A stretch of DNA of 64,000 nucleotides from Pseudaeromonas paramecii (GTDB lineage Bacteria > Pseudomonadota > Gammaproteobacteria > Enterobacterales > Aeromonadaceae): positions 451,845-515,844 of the forward strand of contig NZ_BAABFC010000001.1 of NCBI RefSeq assembly GCF_039540575.1, read 5' to 3'. A model generated the notes under the pieces. It was given only the letters and a program-made list of their open reading frames with translations. It was not told the DNA's origin and made no database searches. A program made the position numbers and the translations under genes. Positions 27,344 to 35,264 of the stretch are shown here, piece after piece; positions within the stretch are counted from its first letter, which is position 1, and every line of letters starts with the position of its first letter.

Positions 27344-29005
27344 TTAGCTCACCCCACTAACGGCAATCATGCCGTCATCCTGACTGGCGCTATAACAGCG
27401 GTCACCCTCATAAAATCTCAGCGCCGGACTGTGCCGCGCGACCTCACTGATCTGCTCGACCATCTCGTCGAGCAAGACGATGGCATTTTTATCGTATTTA
27501 TTTGGCCGATAGCCGCGATTAAGACGCCATAGCAACGCAAACAGATTCAAATTGATGGTGATGGGTTTGAGATCCCGCTCGAGCGCATGTTTGTCTGCAA
27601 CTTTGAGAAACGCCTGAAACTGCGAGCTCTTCTCGACATGTTCACGTTGAATGCGGGCGAAATCGGCTTTGATCGTGATAGGTGCGGCCAGCTTAACGGT
27701 GCCAAATTGGCCTAAGAACCACTCGCCTTTCTCCAGCTCAGGGGCATTACGATTGGCGTAGCGAAAAACGGCTGGGATCAGCTCATTGATATAGAAAGGC
27801 CTCAGCGCCAATTTGTGCTCATTGCTGCCATCAAACTCGCTATGCTGCAGCCAGACGTCGGCATAATTGCGCAACAGCTCTTCATCAAATTCACTGGCAA
27901 ACGCAAGATGATAATCGTTGCCAAGCGACTGATGACGCAACAGATAGAACAGCCGAATCAACGAGGCCGCCTCACCAGCCGTCTCCCGCTCAGGGTTGAA
28001 CACAATGCCAAGCTCGCCGAGGGTCAGCAAAAACGTATCCAAATCCGGATCCGGAAGGTCCAGCTCATAGCGCAGCACAAATTGATCCAGTGCGCGGGTG
28101 TGAATCAGCGCCGGATCAAACTCGCCAAGCCGAGCAATTAACTCGTTATCTGAACCGGCAAACAGATTGTCGAATAGGTATCCCGGACCGAGCAGCAGAT
28201 GGTGCAGCAAATCGAGCAGCGCCCGTGTTGTGATGAATTGATCCTTGTACAGCCGTGTCTTGAACAGGTTGGTGATCACCTCCTCCTGCACCGACGGCAT
28301 AGCCAACAGGCGGAAATTAGCCATCAGTTGCCGATCGTCGCCCGACGCCAGCTGCGGCTTGGCCAGCAGATAGAAGAGATTGCGGTCATCCTGGCAGGTC
28401 AGCCGTTGCAGCAGCTGACGCACAAAGTCCGAATAGCCGCGTTCCCCCGTCTGAAACTGAAACTTGGGGTATTGCTCGAAATCGAGAAAATGAAACCGTT
28501 CGAACGGAGCCGCATCACTTTCACTGTGATAGGTGCGATCTCCCTGTTGCAGGAACCGCTCTATCACCTCACGAATGATATGGTGACGTTCTGCCCCTTC
28601 TTTGGCGTAGTTGGCCAACATGCCAATATTGATCCCCAGCACCAAAGGGCGTTGTTCGGTGCTGGATCGGTCAAACAGCTCATCCAGCGCCTCAATAGCC
28701 GACTGATGAGGCTGAAAGCTGTGAGTGGCATCGAGGTGAAAGTGAAACTGGTGGCGGTAGGTATCATAAGCGCGAGTCAGGATCTCGGACTTTCCATCTC
28801 CACTGCTACCGCAGAGGAATATCACCTCTTTGCCACGCAGTGACGTCAGCAACTTCTTGAAGTCCTTCTCGATGTCCTGTTCGACATAGAGGTAAGCCTT
28901 CAGCTCGTCATAGAGATCCCTGGGACGCTCGCTGACCGTTGAAACAGAAAAAGGAGAAGACTTGGCAAGAACACCCAGTGCCTGTCGAAGTGTGATCGTG
29001 CTCAT
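27344..29005 (-). CDS. dptF: DptF (DndF), P-loop ATPase of Dnd restriction
   Basis: 553 residues from ATG 29005 (MSTITLRQALGVLAKSSPFSVST), which matches the usual start of the family; an in-frame ATG at 29068 would add 21 atypical residues. The P-loop LCGSSGDGKSEIL lies near residues 63-75. First gene of the restriction operon dptF-dptG-dptH. With DptH it supplies ATPase activity for attack on DNA without phosphorothioate. GC is intermediate between host and the AT-rich pair downstream. The promoter must lie in 29006-29275, where I see no strong -35/-10 pair. Confidence 0.9.
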   Translation of the reverse strand: MSTITLRQALGVLAKSSPFSVSTVSERPRDLYDELKAYLYVEQDIEKDFKKLLTSLRGKEVIFLCGSSGDGKSEILTRAYDTYRHQFHFHLDATHSFQPHQSAIEALDELFDRSSTEQRPLVLGINIGMLANYAKEGAERHHIIREVIERFLQQGDRTYHSESDAAPFERFHFLDFEQYPKFQFQTGERGYSDFVRQLLQRLTCQDDRNLFYLLAKPQLASGDDRQLMANFRLLAMPSVQEEVITNLFKTRLYKDQFITTRALLDLLHHLLLGPGYLFDNLFAGSDNELIARLGEFDPALIHTRALDQFVLRYELDLPDPDLDTFLLTLGELGIVFNPERETAGEAASLIRLFYLLRHQSLGNDYHLAFASEFDEELLRNYADVWLQHSEFDGSNEHKLALRPFYINELIPAVFRYANRNAPELEKGEWFLGQFGTVKLAAPITIKADFARIQREHVEKSSQFQAFLKVADKHALERDLKPITINLNLFALLWRLNRGYRPNKYDKNAIVLLDEMVEQISEVARHSPALRFYEGDRCYSASQDDGMIAVSGVS

Positions 29006-29275
29006 ATCATCATGTTTTATTTGAATTTTCTGGATTCTATTACAGTTAACAAGCAAAGAGCCATACAAAACCCAGTCATAAAATCACGTTTTTTAGTTTT
29101 TTTTTGGATGAAAGCTCTAATTCCGAAACAAGCCAATAACAAAACCGATGCGAGATGTAAAATGCCATATCAGACCGAGATAAAGGGGCGCATGAATCCA
29201 GCACCTATTCCGGGAGAGCCGTCAGATCTTTTCAGGCCGAATTGAGGCAAAGCCACTGTTCTTTTCTGGCTGCAG
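29006..29275. other. Gap between dptF and the tRNA cluster: AT-rich island end
   Basis: About 270 bases without a supported gene. The first 150 bases are strongly AT-rich and should hold the dptF promoter on the minus strand. I see no integrase, insertion sequence or copy of a tRNA 3' end here. Confidence 0.5.
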
Positions 29276-29310
29276 AAACAAACAACCCGGCGCAAAGGCC
29301 GGGTTGTTTG
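29276..29310 (-). terminator. Terminator of the tRNA operon
   Basis: AACAACCCGGC ... GCCGGGTTGTT forms an 11-bp stem with a T-rich tail on the minus strand, 9 bases past the tRNA-Leu CCA end. Confidence 0.8.
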
Positions 29311-29318
29311 TTCAATCA

Positions 29319-29402
29319 TGGTGCGGAAGGTGGGACTTGAACCCACACGCCAAAGGCGCCAGAACCTAAATCTGGTGCGTCTACCAATTTCGCCACTTCC
29401 GC
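29319..29402 (-). tRNA. tRNA-Leu (anticodon UAG)
   Basis: The minus strand begins GCGGAAGTGGCGAAATTGG, has a long variable arm and the anticodon loop TTTAGGT (anticodon TAG), a GGTTCAAGTCC T-arm and an encoded CCA end. Last tRNA of the cluster and closest to the Dnd island. Confidence 0.95.
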
Positions 29403-29441
29403 AAAAGGGCTGGTTGCCGTTGACGACGACAACCTAAAAGA

Positions 29442-29518
29442 TGGGGTGGCTGATGGGGCTCGAACCCACGACAACAGGAATCACAATCCTGGACTCTACC
29501 AACTGAGCTACAGCCACC
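29442..29518 (-). tRNA. tRNA-His (anticodon GUG)
   Basis: The minus strand reads GGTGGCTGTAGCTCAGTTGG with anticodon GTG in GATTGTGATTC, T-arm GGGTTCGAGCCC and encoded CCA. The extra 5' G of tRNA-His (-1) is at 29518. Very close to E. coli hisR. Confidence 0.96.
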
Positions 29519-29582
29519 ACTGACTGGTTGTAACGACCTGCCGGTTAACCTGCCGACACTGCGGTGCCCTGCCATCGGAAGA

Positions 29583-29659
<77 letters not shown>

Positions 29660-29664
29660 ACGGG

Positions 29665-29741
<77 letters not shown>

Positions 29742-30155
29742 ACTGGAGGTTACCCACACTGGCCGCCTGAGGAGAGACGTCTCGCCTCCCCCTACAACGG
29801 GCACGCATCATACCCAAGGCCCCTCGTCAGCGTCAACGAAATTCCCCCCCTGTGCATTCAACTGGTTACTTCTACAACGGCGGCTTGTCTTGTGTCGGCA
29901 GACAATAAAAGAAAGGCCCCGCCGAGGCGGGGCCAAAATCCACAAAGGAATACGCTGTGCCAGCTTGCCAGAGCCAAAACAGGATTCAACTGCCGCGCAT
30001 CCTTGCAAAGCGTTTCAGGCACACTGACTGTCATATCCAACAGGTGGATCCGGGGTTGTCCTCCCCGTATCGGCGCCCTCGGGCTTTGGCTATGATAGGC
30101 GCCGTCGTTGCCTGGCTGTTACGCCTAACAGCCCATCCACAAGGAGTCATTATCC
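29742..30155. other. Intergenic region between tRNA-Pro and the YgdD-like gene
   Basis: Holds the tRNA operon promoter (minus strand, about 29742-29850), a strong terminator-like hairpin at 29908-29934, and a further 200 bases with no supported gene. Short frames here have no family resemblance. Confidence 0.5.
29908..29934 (-). terminator. Terminator-like hairpin with no annotated gene upstream
   Basis: GGCCCCGCC-GA-GGCGGGGCC is a perfect 9-bp stem. On the minus strand it is followed by CTTTCTTTTATT, so it would end a transcript coming from 29940-30150, where no gene is known. On the plus strand it has no T run. Confidence 0.6.
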
Positions 30156-30548
30156 ATGAGAAGCGAGTTGATGTTTGCCGCCCTGGCGGGTTTGAGCGCC
30201 GTTGCCATGGGGGCCTTTGCCGCCCATGGGCTCAAGGCGAGCCTGCCGGCAGAGAGCCTGGCGGTGCTCCAGACAGCGGTGCAGTATCAGCTCTGGCATG
30301 CCCTGGCGCTGCTATGGGTCTGCCAGCGGCAGGTGACGCATCCTGGCCGCAGCCTGCGAGTGGCTGCCGCCTGTTTTGTCGGCGGGATCCTGTGCTTTAG
30401 TGGCAGCCTCTATCTGCTGATCCTGGCTCACTGGCCCATGGGGATAATCACCCCGATTGGCGGCCTGCTATTGATCGCCGGCTGGGCTGCCCTCCTCTAT
30501 CACGGCGCCACCAGCCTGAATGCCAGCAAGCCGGCCCCCCGCCCCTAG
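30156..30548 (+). CDS. DUF423 (YgdD-like) inner membrane protein
   Basis: 130 residues with four hydrophobic segments. The N terminus LAALSAVAMGAFAAHGLK-like stretch (ALAGLSAVAMGAFAAHGLKA) and QYQLWHALALL are the hallmark of the DUF423/YgdD family, membrane proteins of unknown function. AAGGAG lies 9 bases before ATG 30156. Convergent with the MFS gene. Confidence 0.88.
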   Translation: MRSELMFAALAGLSAVAMGAFAAHGLKASLPAESLAVLQTAVQYQLWHALALLWVCQRQVTHPGRSLRVAAACFVGGILCFSGSLYLLILAHWPMGIITPIGGLLLIAGWAALLYHGATSLNASKPAPRP

Positions 30549-30569
30549 CCCGAGGGCAGGCCTCCATAA

Positions 30570-30595
30570 ACAAAAAAGGCGCCCGCGGCGCCTTC
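30570..30595 (-). terminator. Terminator of the MFS transporter gene
   Basis: AAGGCGCC-CGC-GGCGCCTT hairpin followed by a T run on the minus strand; it also lies 30 bases past the converging YgdD-like gene. Confidence 0.75.
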
Positions 30596-30653
30596 ACAGA
30601 ACAGGCATGGTCTTATGATCACGCCATTTAACAAAATATCGTCGATGACGCCA

Positions 30654-32003
30654 TCAGGCCGTAGCGGCAACCGCTTGGCGATCGTCCTGGGCCTGGGACA
30701 GGGTCTCGTCCACGTCCTTGACCCAGAGGGTCAGCAGGGCCGCCAACAGCATGGATCCCCCGCCCAGCGCCAGGGCCAGCATGGCATCGCCACCGAAGAA
30801 GGTCTTGGTGAAGTAGCCGAGGATGCCGGCCGCCAACACCTGGGGCAGCACGATGAAGAAGTTGAACACCCCCATGTAGAAGCCCATGCGACGCGCCGGC
30901 AGGGAGCCCGCCAGGATGGCATAAGGCATGCACAGGATGGAGGCCCAGGCAAAGCCCACCCCCATCATGTTCACCAGCAGGAACTGGGGATCCTTGACCC
31001 AGCTCATGCCCAGCAGGCTGATGCCCCCCAGCACCAGGCAGACGGCGTGGACGCCCTTGCGGCCAATGCGCTGCGCCAGCCAGGGCAGCACGAAGGCGGC
31101 CAGGGCAGACACCCCGTTGTAGGTGGCAAAGCAGATCCCCACCCAGTCCGCCCCTTGGTTATACAGGGCAGAGCTGGAGTCCGTGGTGCCGTACAGATGG
31201 CTGGTGACCGCCGAGGTGGTGTAGATCCACATGGCAAACAGGGCAAACCAGCTGAAGAACTGCACCAGGGCCAGCTGGCGCATGGTGGCGGGCATCCGCA
31301 GCAGATCCCCCAGGGCCGCCTTGACGCCGGAGGACTCCTCCTCTTGCGCCACGTCAGCCCCATCAAACTGGGCCAGCTGCGCCGGGCTATATTCCCGGGT
31401 GCGCCACACGGTCCAGAGAATGGCCAGCAGGAACACCAGGCCACCGGCATAGAAGGAGTACTTCACCGACGGGGGTATCATGCCCTCCGGCGCCGTGTTG
31501 GCGATGCCAAACACATTGGTCAGCAGGTAGGGCATGGCCGACGCCACCACAGAGCCCACGCCGATGAAGAAGGTCTGCACCGCAAAGCCCCCGGTGCGCT
31601 GCTCGGAAGGCAGGTTATCCGCCACCAGGGCACGGAACGGCTCCATGGAGACGTTGATGGAGGCATCCAGGATCCACAGCATGCCCGCCGCCACCCAGAG
31701 GGCCGGACTGTTGGGCATCACAAACAGCGCCAGGGAGGAGAGAATGGCGCCAGCCAGGAAGTAGGGTCGGCGACGGCCCAGGCCGCACCAGGTGCGATCG
31801 CTGAAATAGCCGATGATGGGCTGTACCAGCAGGCCGGTCAGGGGCGCCGCGATCCACAGGATGGGGATCTGATCGATGCTGGCGCCCAGGGTTTCGAAGA
31901 TACGGCTGACGTTAGCATTTTGCAGGCCAAAGCCAAACTGAATGCCGAGAAAGCCAAAACTCATGTTCCAGATTTGCCAAAAAGATAGACGTGGTTTCTT
32001 CAT
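30654..32003 (-). CDS. MFS sugar transporter (SLC45/maltose-type)
   Basis: 449 residues with twelve hydrophobic segments. The start MKKPRLSFWQIWNMSFGFLG IQFGF-type opening, IIGYFSDRTWCGLGRRRPYF between segments 2 and 3, and ALVADNLPSEQRTGGF are features of the sucrose/maltose branch of the major facilitator superfamily, proton-coupled di- or oligosaccharide importers. Substrate cannot be read directly. The upstream region carries a CRP-like site and a near-palindrome of LacI-family type, which fits catabolite control of sugar uptake (inference). Single gene with its own terminator. Confidence 0.85.
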   Translation of the reverse strand: MKKPRLSFWQIWNMSFGFLGIQFGFGLQNANVSRIFETLGASIDQIPILWIAAPLTGLLVQPIIGYFSDRTWCGLGRRRPYFLAGAILSSLALFVMPNSPALWVAAGMLWILDASINVSMEPFRALVADNLPSEQRTGGFAVQTFFIGVGSVVASAMPYLLTNVFGIANTAPEGMIPPSVKYSFYAGGLVFLLAILWTVWRTREYSPAQLAQFDGADVAQEEESSGVKAALGDLLRMPATMRQLALVQFFSWFALFAMWIYTTSAVTSHLYGTTDSSSALYNQGADWVGICFATYNGVSALAAFVLPWLAQRIGRKGVHAVCLVLGGISLLGMSWVKDPQFLLVNMMGVGFAWASILCMPYAILAGSLPARRMGFYMGVFNFFIVLPQVLAAGILGYFTKTFFGGDAMLALALGGGSMLLAALLTLWVKDVDETLSQAQDDRQAVAATA

Positions 32004-32056
32004 TTATTATGTCTCGCTGTCTGTGGTGCGTATTACCTTAAAAAAAACGCGGCCAC

Positions 32057-32069
32057 TGTAACGGTTTCA
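32057..32069 (-). promoter_or_regulatory. Candidate LacI-family operator upstream of the MFS gene
   Basis: TGTAAC-G-GTTTCA is a 6+6 inverted repeat with one mismatch, 55 bases before the MFS start. Shape and size fit a LacI-type operator; no such regulator gene is in the window. Confidence 0.35.
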
Positions 32070-32082
32070 AGCTCGGCAGACA

Positions 32083-32098
32083 CGTGATCCGGCTCACA
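32083..32098. promoter_or_regulatory. Candidate CRP site in the MFS/HIT divergent region
   Basis: CGTGA-TCCGGC-TCACA matches the CRP rule TGTGA-N6-TCACA with one mismatch, about 80 bases upstream of the MFS start. Confidence 0.45.
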
Positions 32099-32291
32099 GC
32101 CATGGCAGCAGGATTGTCTGTTTTGCCTCTCAGTCAAGCTGGCAACGCTTTCAAATTTGTGACCTGATGCAGATTTGTGCAACGTCAGGTTTCAGCGGGT
32201 GAGCCGCCGCCAGATTGCCGTTGCGGTTTTCCCGCAAGCGGCGGCACACTGTCCGACCCGAGTGAGGCTAATCCATCTCAAGGAGATCAAG

Positions 32292-32756
32292 ATGGGCTGT
32301 ATTTTTTGCGACATGGTGGCCGGCCGCGCGCCCTGCCACCGCATCTGGGAAGATGAGGAACACCTGGCCTTCTTGTCCATCTACCCCAATACCGAGGGCT
32401 TCAGCGTGGTGATCCCCAAGGCCCATCATGGCAGTTATGCCTTTGAGCAGGACGATGCCGTGCTGGCCAAGCTGGTGCTGGCCACTAAGCGGGTGGCCCG
32501 CCTGCTGGACGCCGCCTTCGACGATGTGGGCCGCACCGGCATGTTCTTTGAGGGCTTTGGCGTGGACCATCTGCACAGCAAGCTGTTTCCCATGCACGGC
32601 ACCGGTGAAGGCAGCCACTTTCGGCCCATCGAATCCCGTCAGCGGCACTTCTTTACCCACTATCAGGGGTATCTCTCCTCCCACGATGCCGACCGCGCTG
32701 ACGATGCCGCCCTGGCAGCGCTGGCGCAGCGGATCCGGCAAAGCCAGCCAGACTAG
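32292..32756 (+). CDS. HIT-family nucleotide hydrolase/transferase
   Basis: 154 residues from ATG 32292 (AAGGAG 8 bases upstream; the frame is open further up but lacks a ribosome site). CIFCDMVAGRAPCHRIWEDE with two cysteines is the usual N-terminal zinc-type motif, and VIPKAHHGSY follows. The histidine triad reads DHLHSKLF: the first and central His are kept, the central one being the nucleophile, but the third is Lys. Substrate is unknown, probably an AMP-linked compound. Single gene followed by a bidirectional terminator. Confidence 0.88.
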   Translation: MGCIFCDMVAGRAPCHRIWEDEEHLAFLSIYPNTEGFSVVIPKAHHGSYAFEQDDAVLAKLVLATKRVARLLDAAFDDVGRTGMFFEGFGVDHLHSKLFPMHGTGEGSHFRPIESRQRHFFTHYQGYLSSHDADRADDAALAALAQRIRQSQPD

Positions 32757-32819
32757 CCGGTTTGCCGAGGGCGAACCGGCGCTCCAAAAGTCACGGCAGT
32801 CTCATCGCCGTCGCCACAA

Positions 32820-32848
32820 CAAAACGCCCGGCTTCGACCGGGCGTTTC
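32820..32848. terminator. Bidirectional terminator between the HIT gene and a small secreted protein gene
   Basis: AAACGCCCGG-CTTCGA-CCGGGCGTTT gives a 10-bp stem with A/T flanks on both sides, between two converging genes. Confidence 0.75.
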
Positions 32849-32867
32849 CATCATCACGCCACTCGCC

Positions 32868-33056
32868 TTACTTCTTGATGGTGGGCTTGCACTTTTCCTT
32901 GATCTTCTTGGTCTCCACGGCACCACCGCTGTAGACACACACCTTCATCACCCCGGAGATCTTCTCACTCTTGAGCAGCACCTGGGTCTTTTCGTCCTCC
33001 CCGTAGGCGGACAGGGACAGGCTGGCACACAGCAGGCACAACATCAGTTTGTTCAT
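32868..33056 (-). CDS. Small exported protein of unknown function
   Basis: 62 residues from ATG 33056 (GGGAGCC upstream); the open frame extends upstream but the signal peptide starts here. MNKLMLCLLCASLSLSAYGEDE is a clear type I signal peptide with cleavage after AYG. The mature part, about 43 residues, is Lys-rich and has two cysteines (VCVYSGG and EKCKPT) that could form a disulfide in the periplasm. No family recognised. Confidence 0.6.
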   Translation of the reverse strand: MNKLMLCLLCASLSLSAYGEDEKTQVLLKSEKISGVMKVCVYSGGAVETKKIKEKCKPTIKK

Positions 33057-33244
33057 CGTCGGCTCCCTTCTTGTACGTATTGCTGAACAGTTGGCGCTCA
33101 ATCGGCGCTCCTCCACCGTCAGACCATACCTCAATGGAGGTAAATTTGAACTGAATCAGATTAATTTCATTTGAGCCCATCCCTTGGGCGAAGCCTGGTG
33201 GCGGCGTTATCATGGCGCCCACCTTGACCCCACGCGGAATGCTT

Positions 33245-33847
33245 ATGATCCCCTCTTTGTTGCCCCTGACAGATATCCCCCAGCCCCTGGATCCAGTGCC
33301 GCTGGACAAAGCCTATCGCCTGCTCAATCACGGCCCCACGGTACTGGTTTCCTGCCGTCACGCCGGCGTGGATAACGTGATGGCGGCAGCCTGGGTCTGC
33401 GTGCTGGACTTCCTGCCGCCCAAGCTCACGCTAGTGCTGGACAAGGCCAGCCACACCCGCGCCATGATCGAACAGGCCGGGCAGTTTGTGGTGCAGATCC
33501 CGACTGTGGCGCAGCGGGATCTGACCCTGGCGGTGGGCAGCGTCAGCCTGGCCGAGGATGCCGACAAGCTGCGCCACGCCGGCGTGCAACTGTTGGCTGT
33601 ACCGGCGGTGGATCAGCCTTTGGTGGCCGGCTGCAGCGCCTACCTGCTGTGTCGCCTGATTGCCGAGCCCCATAACCAGCAAACCTATGATCTGTTTATC
33701 GGCGAGGTGACCGCCGCCTGGGCCGATCCGGCGGTGTTTCGGGACGGCCACTGGCAGTTTGAGAACGCCGATCCCGCCCTGCGCAGCCTGCACCACGTGG
33801 CGGGGGGCCACTTCTACGCCATCGGGGAGTCGGTTGGCGAGGCGTAA
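33245..33847 (+). CDS. Flavin reductase-like FMN-binding protein
   Basis: 200 residues if it starts at ATG 33245 (GGA six bases upstream); ATG 33239 and 33212 are also in frame. The pattern GPTVLVSCRHAGVDNVMAAAW ... PPKLTLVLDKASHTRAMIEQAGQFVVQIP is that of the flavin reductase-like split-barrel family, in which FMN binds at the segment after DNVM. These proteins reduce flavins or act on small molecules; the partner is not indicated by neighbours. Later VDQPLVAGCSAYLLCRLI and LFIGEVTAAW fit the family C-terminal part. Confidence 0.8.
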   Translation: MIPSLLPLTDIPQPLDPVPLDKAYRLLNHGPTVLVSCRHAGVDNVMAAAWVCVLDFLPPKLTLVLDKASHTRAMIEQAGQFVVQIPTVAQRDLTLAVGSVSLAEDADKLRHAGVQLLAVPAVDQPLVAGCSAYLLCRLIAEPHNQQTYDLFIGEVTAAWADPAVFRDGHWQFENADPALRSLHHVAGGHFYAIGESVGEA

Positions 33848-34008
33848 TGGCGGCCATTTAACAGACCCCTTCAAGCCCCAGCCACCCCCTGATATCCAGA
33901 GAGGCTGGCAAATTACATTCAAAAAATTTGAATTACATCGTCAAACCGCATCGCCCTCATAGCGATCAATCAAGGCTAAGATGGTCACATCGAGAACAGG
34001 GGGTAAAC

Positions 34009-34710
34009 ATGCTGCAACTTCGCAAATCTAATGAGCGCGGCTATGCCAATCATGGTTGGCTCAAGAGCTATCATTCCTTCTCTTTTGCTGGCTATTACGA
34101 TCCGGCACACAGTGGCTGGGGCAATCTGCTCGTCATCAATGAAGATCAGATAGCCCCCGGCACGGGTTTCGGGCGCCACGGCCACCGCAACATGGAAATC
34201 ATCAGCTATGTGCTCAGTGGTGAACTGGCCCATCAGGACAACATGGGCAATGTCACGACCATTCCACCGGGCGATATTCAGCGAATGAGTGCCGGCTCGG
34301 GAGTCACCCACAGTGAGCTAAATCATGCTGTCGGTCAGACCACGCATTTTCTGCAGATCTGGATTGAACCCAATCAGCTGGACATCCCTCCCAGCTATGC
34401 CCAAACGACCATTCCAGCAGCCGAAAAACGGGGGGCTTTGCGCCTGATCGCCTCACCGGATGGCGCCCACGGATCTGTGCTGATCCATGCGGATGCATCC
34501 CTCTACGCTGGGCTATTTGATGGGGATGAACAGGCTAGGCTGGCGCTGAACCCGGAGCGCAAGGCGTATGTTCATCTGATCCGCGGAAACTTGACCGTGA
34601 ATGGCGAACGCCTATCGGCAGGCGACGCCATCAAACTTGAGGGTGAGGCACAGATTGTTTTAAGCGACGGCAACGATGCCGAAGTCCTGGTCTTTGATTT
34701 GACGGCCTGA
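34009..34710 (+). CDS. Pirin family protein (YhhW-like)
   Basis: 233 residues from ATG 34009, after GGGGG; the open frame reaches 33928 but upstream residues are unlike pirins. The N-terminal cupin shows FGRHGHRNMEIISYVLSGELAHQD and GVTHSELNH, which contain the His, His, His and Glu metal ligands. E. coli YhhW and related pirins are iron proteins with quercetin-dioxygenase activity in vitro. It forms a likely unit with the DoxX gene 25 bases downstream and the LysR gene beyond; pirin-DoxX-LysR is a common stress-linked arrangement. Confidence 0.9.
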   Translation: MLQLRKSNERGYANHGWLKSYHSFSFAGYYDPAHSGWGNLLVINEDQIAPGTGFGRHGHRNMEIISYVLSGELAHQDNMGNVTTIPPGDIQRMSAGSGVTHSELNHAVGQTTHFLQIWIEPNQLDIPPSYAQTTIPAAEKRGALRLIASPDGAHGSVLIHADASLYAGLFDGDEQARLALNPERKAYVHLIRGNLTVNGERLSAGDAIKLEGEAQIVLSDGNDAEVLVFDLTA

Positions 34711-34735
34711 TGTTTAATTAAAAAAGGAGATTCCC

Positions 34736-35158
34736 ATGCCTAATGCCCAATCAAATACGTTTCACCAACTCTTGATGGTCGCCGGTCGCCTGTTATTGGC
34801 CTCGTTGTTTCTGCCGGCCGGCATCAGCAAATTAACCGGATTTGCCGGCACCGTCGGTTATATTGCCTCCGCCGGGTTGCCCTTTCCCACCCTCGGCGCC
34901 CTCATCGCCATTGTGGTGGAAATCGGTGCCGGCCTGGCCGTGATCCTCGGATTCCAAACCCGAATTGCCGCCCTCATCCTGGCGCTGTTCACACTGGTTG
35001 CCTCCTTCTTCTTTCACCCTTACTGGGCGGTGCCGGCCGATCAGCAGTACGTCACTCAGTTGTTGTTTTTCAAGAACATTGCCGTGGTCGGTGGCCTGTT
35101 GACGCTAACCGCCTGGGGCGCAGGCGCCTGGAGCCTGGACGCTCGTCGCAAGGGATAA
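34736..35158 (+). CDS. DoxX family membrane protein
   Basis: 140 residues with four hydrophobic segments. RLLLASLFLPAGISKLTGF and GLPFPTLGALIAIVVEIGAGLAVILGF are typical DoxX motifs. A strong ribosome site (AAGGAG) precedes ATG 34736. DoxX-like proteins are inner membrane proteins linked to redox or thiol stress in several bacteria; direct function is not known. Its last codons and stop run into a heptamer tandem repeat. Confidence 0.88.
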   Translation: MPNAQSNTFHQLLMVAGRLLLASLFLPAGISKLTGFAGTVGYIASAGLPFPTLGALIAIVVEIGAGLAVILGFQTRIAALILALFTLVASFFFHPYWAVPADQQYVTQLLFFKNIAVVGGLLTLTAWGAGAWSLDARRKG

Positions 35159-35191
35159 GGGATAAGGGATAAGGGATAAGGGATAAGGGAT
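35151..35191 (+). repeat. Tandem heptamer AGGGATA, five copies plus a partial
   Basis: Five exact copies of AGGGATA from 35151 to 35185 and a sixth partial one. The first copy contains the stop codon of the DoxX gene. Such short tandem repeats change length by slippage. Confidence 0.95.
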
Positions 35192-35264
35192 CATGCGGTG
35201 GCAGCTCGACAAGCTGCCGCCTTTGTCGGCATGATTCAGGCTCTCAAGATTCGGGACGCTCCTG

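Noticed and set aside
32162..32190. Inverted repeat ACCTGA-N17-TCAGGT upstream of the HIT gene
   Set aside because: Six-base arms with a long spacer are expected by chance; no regulator suggested.
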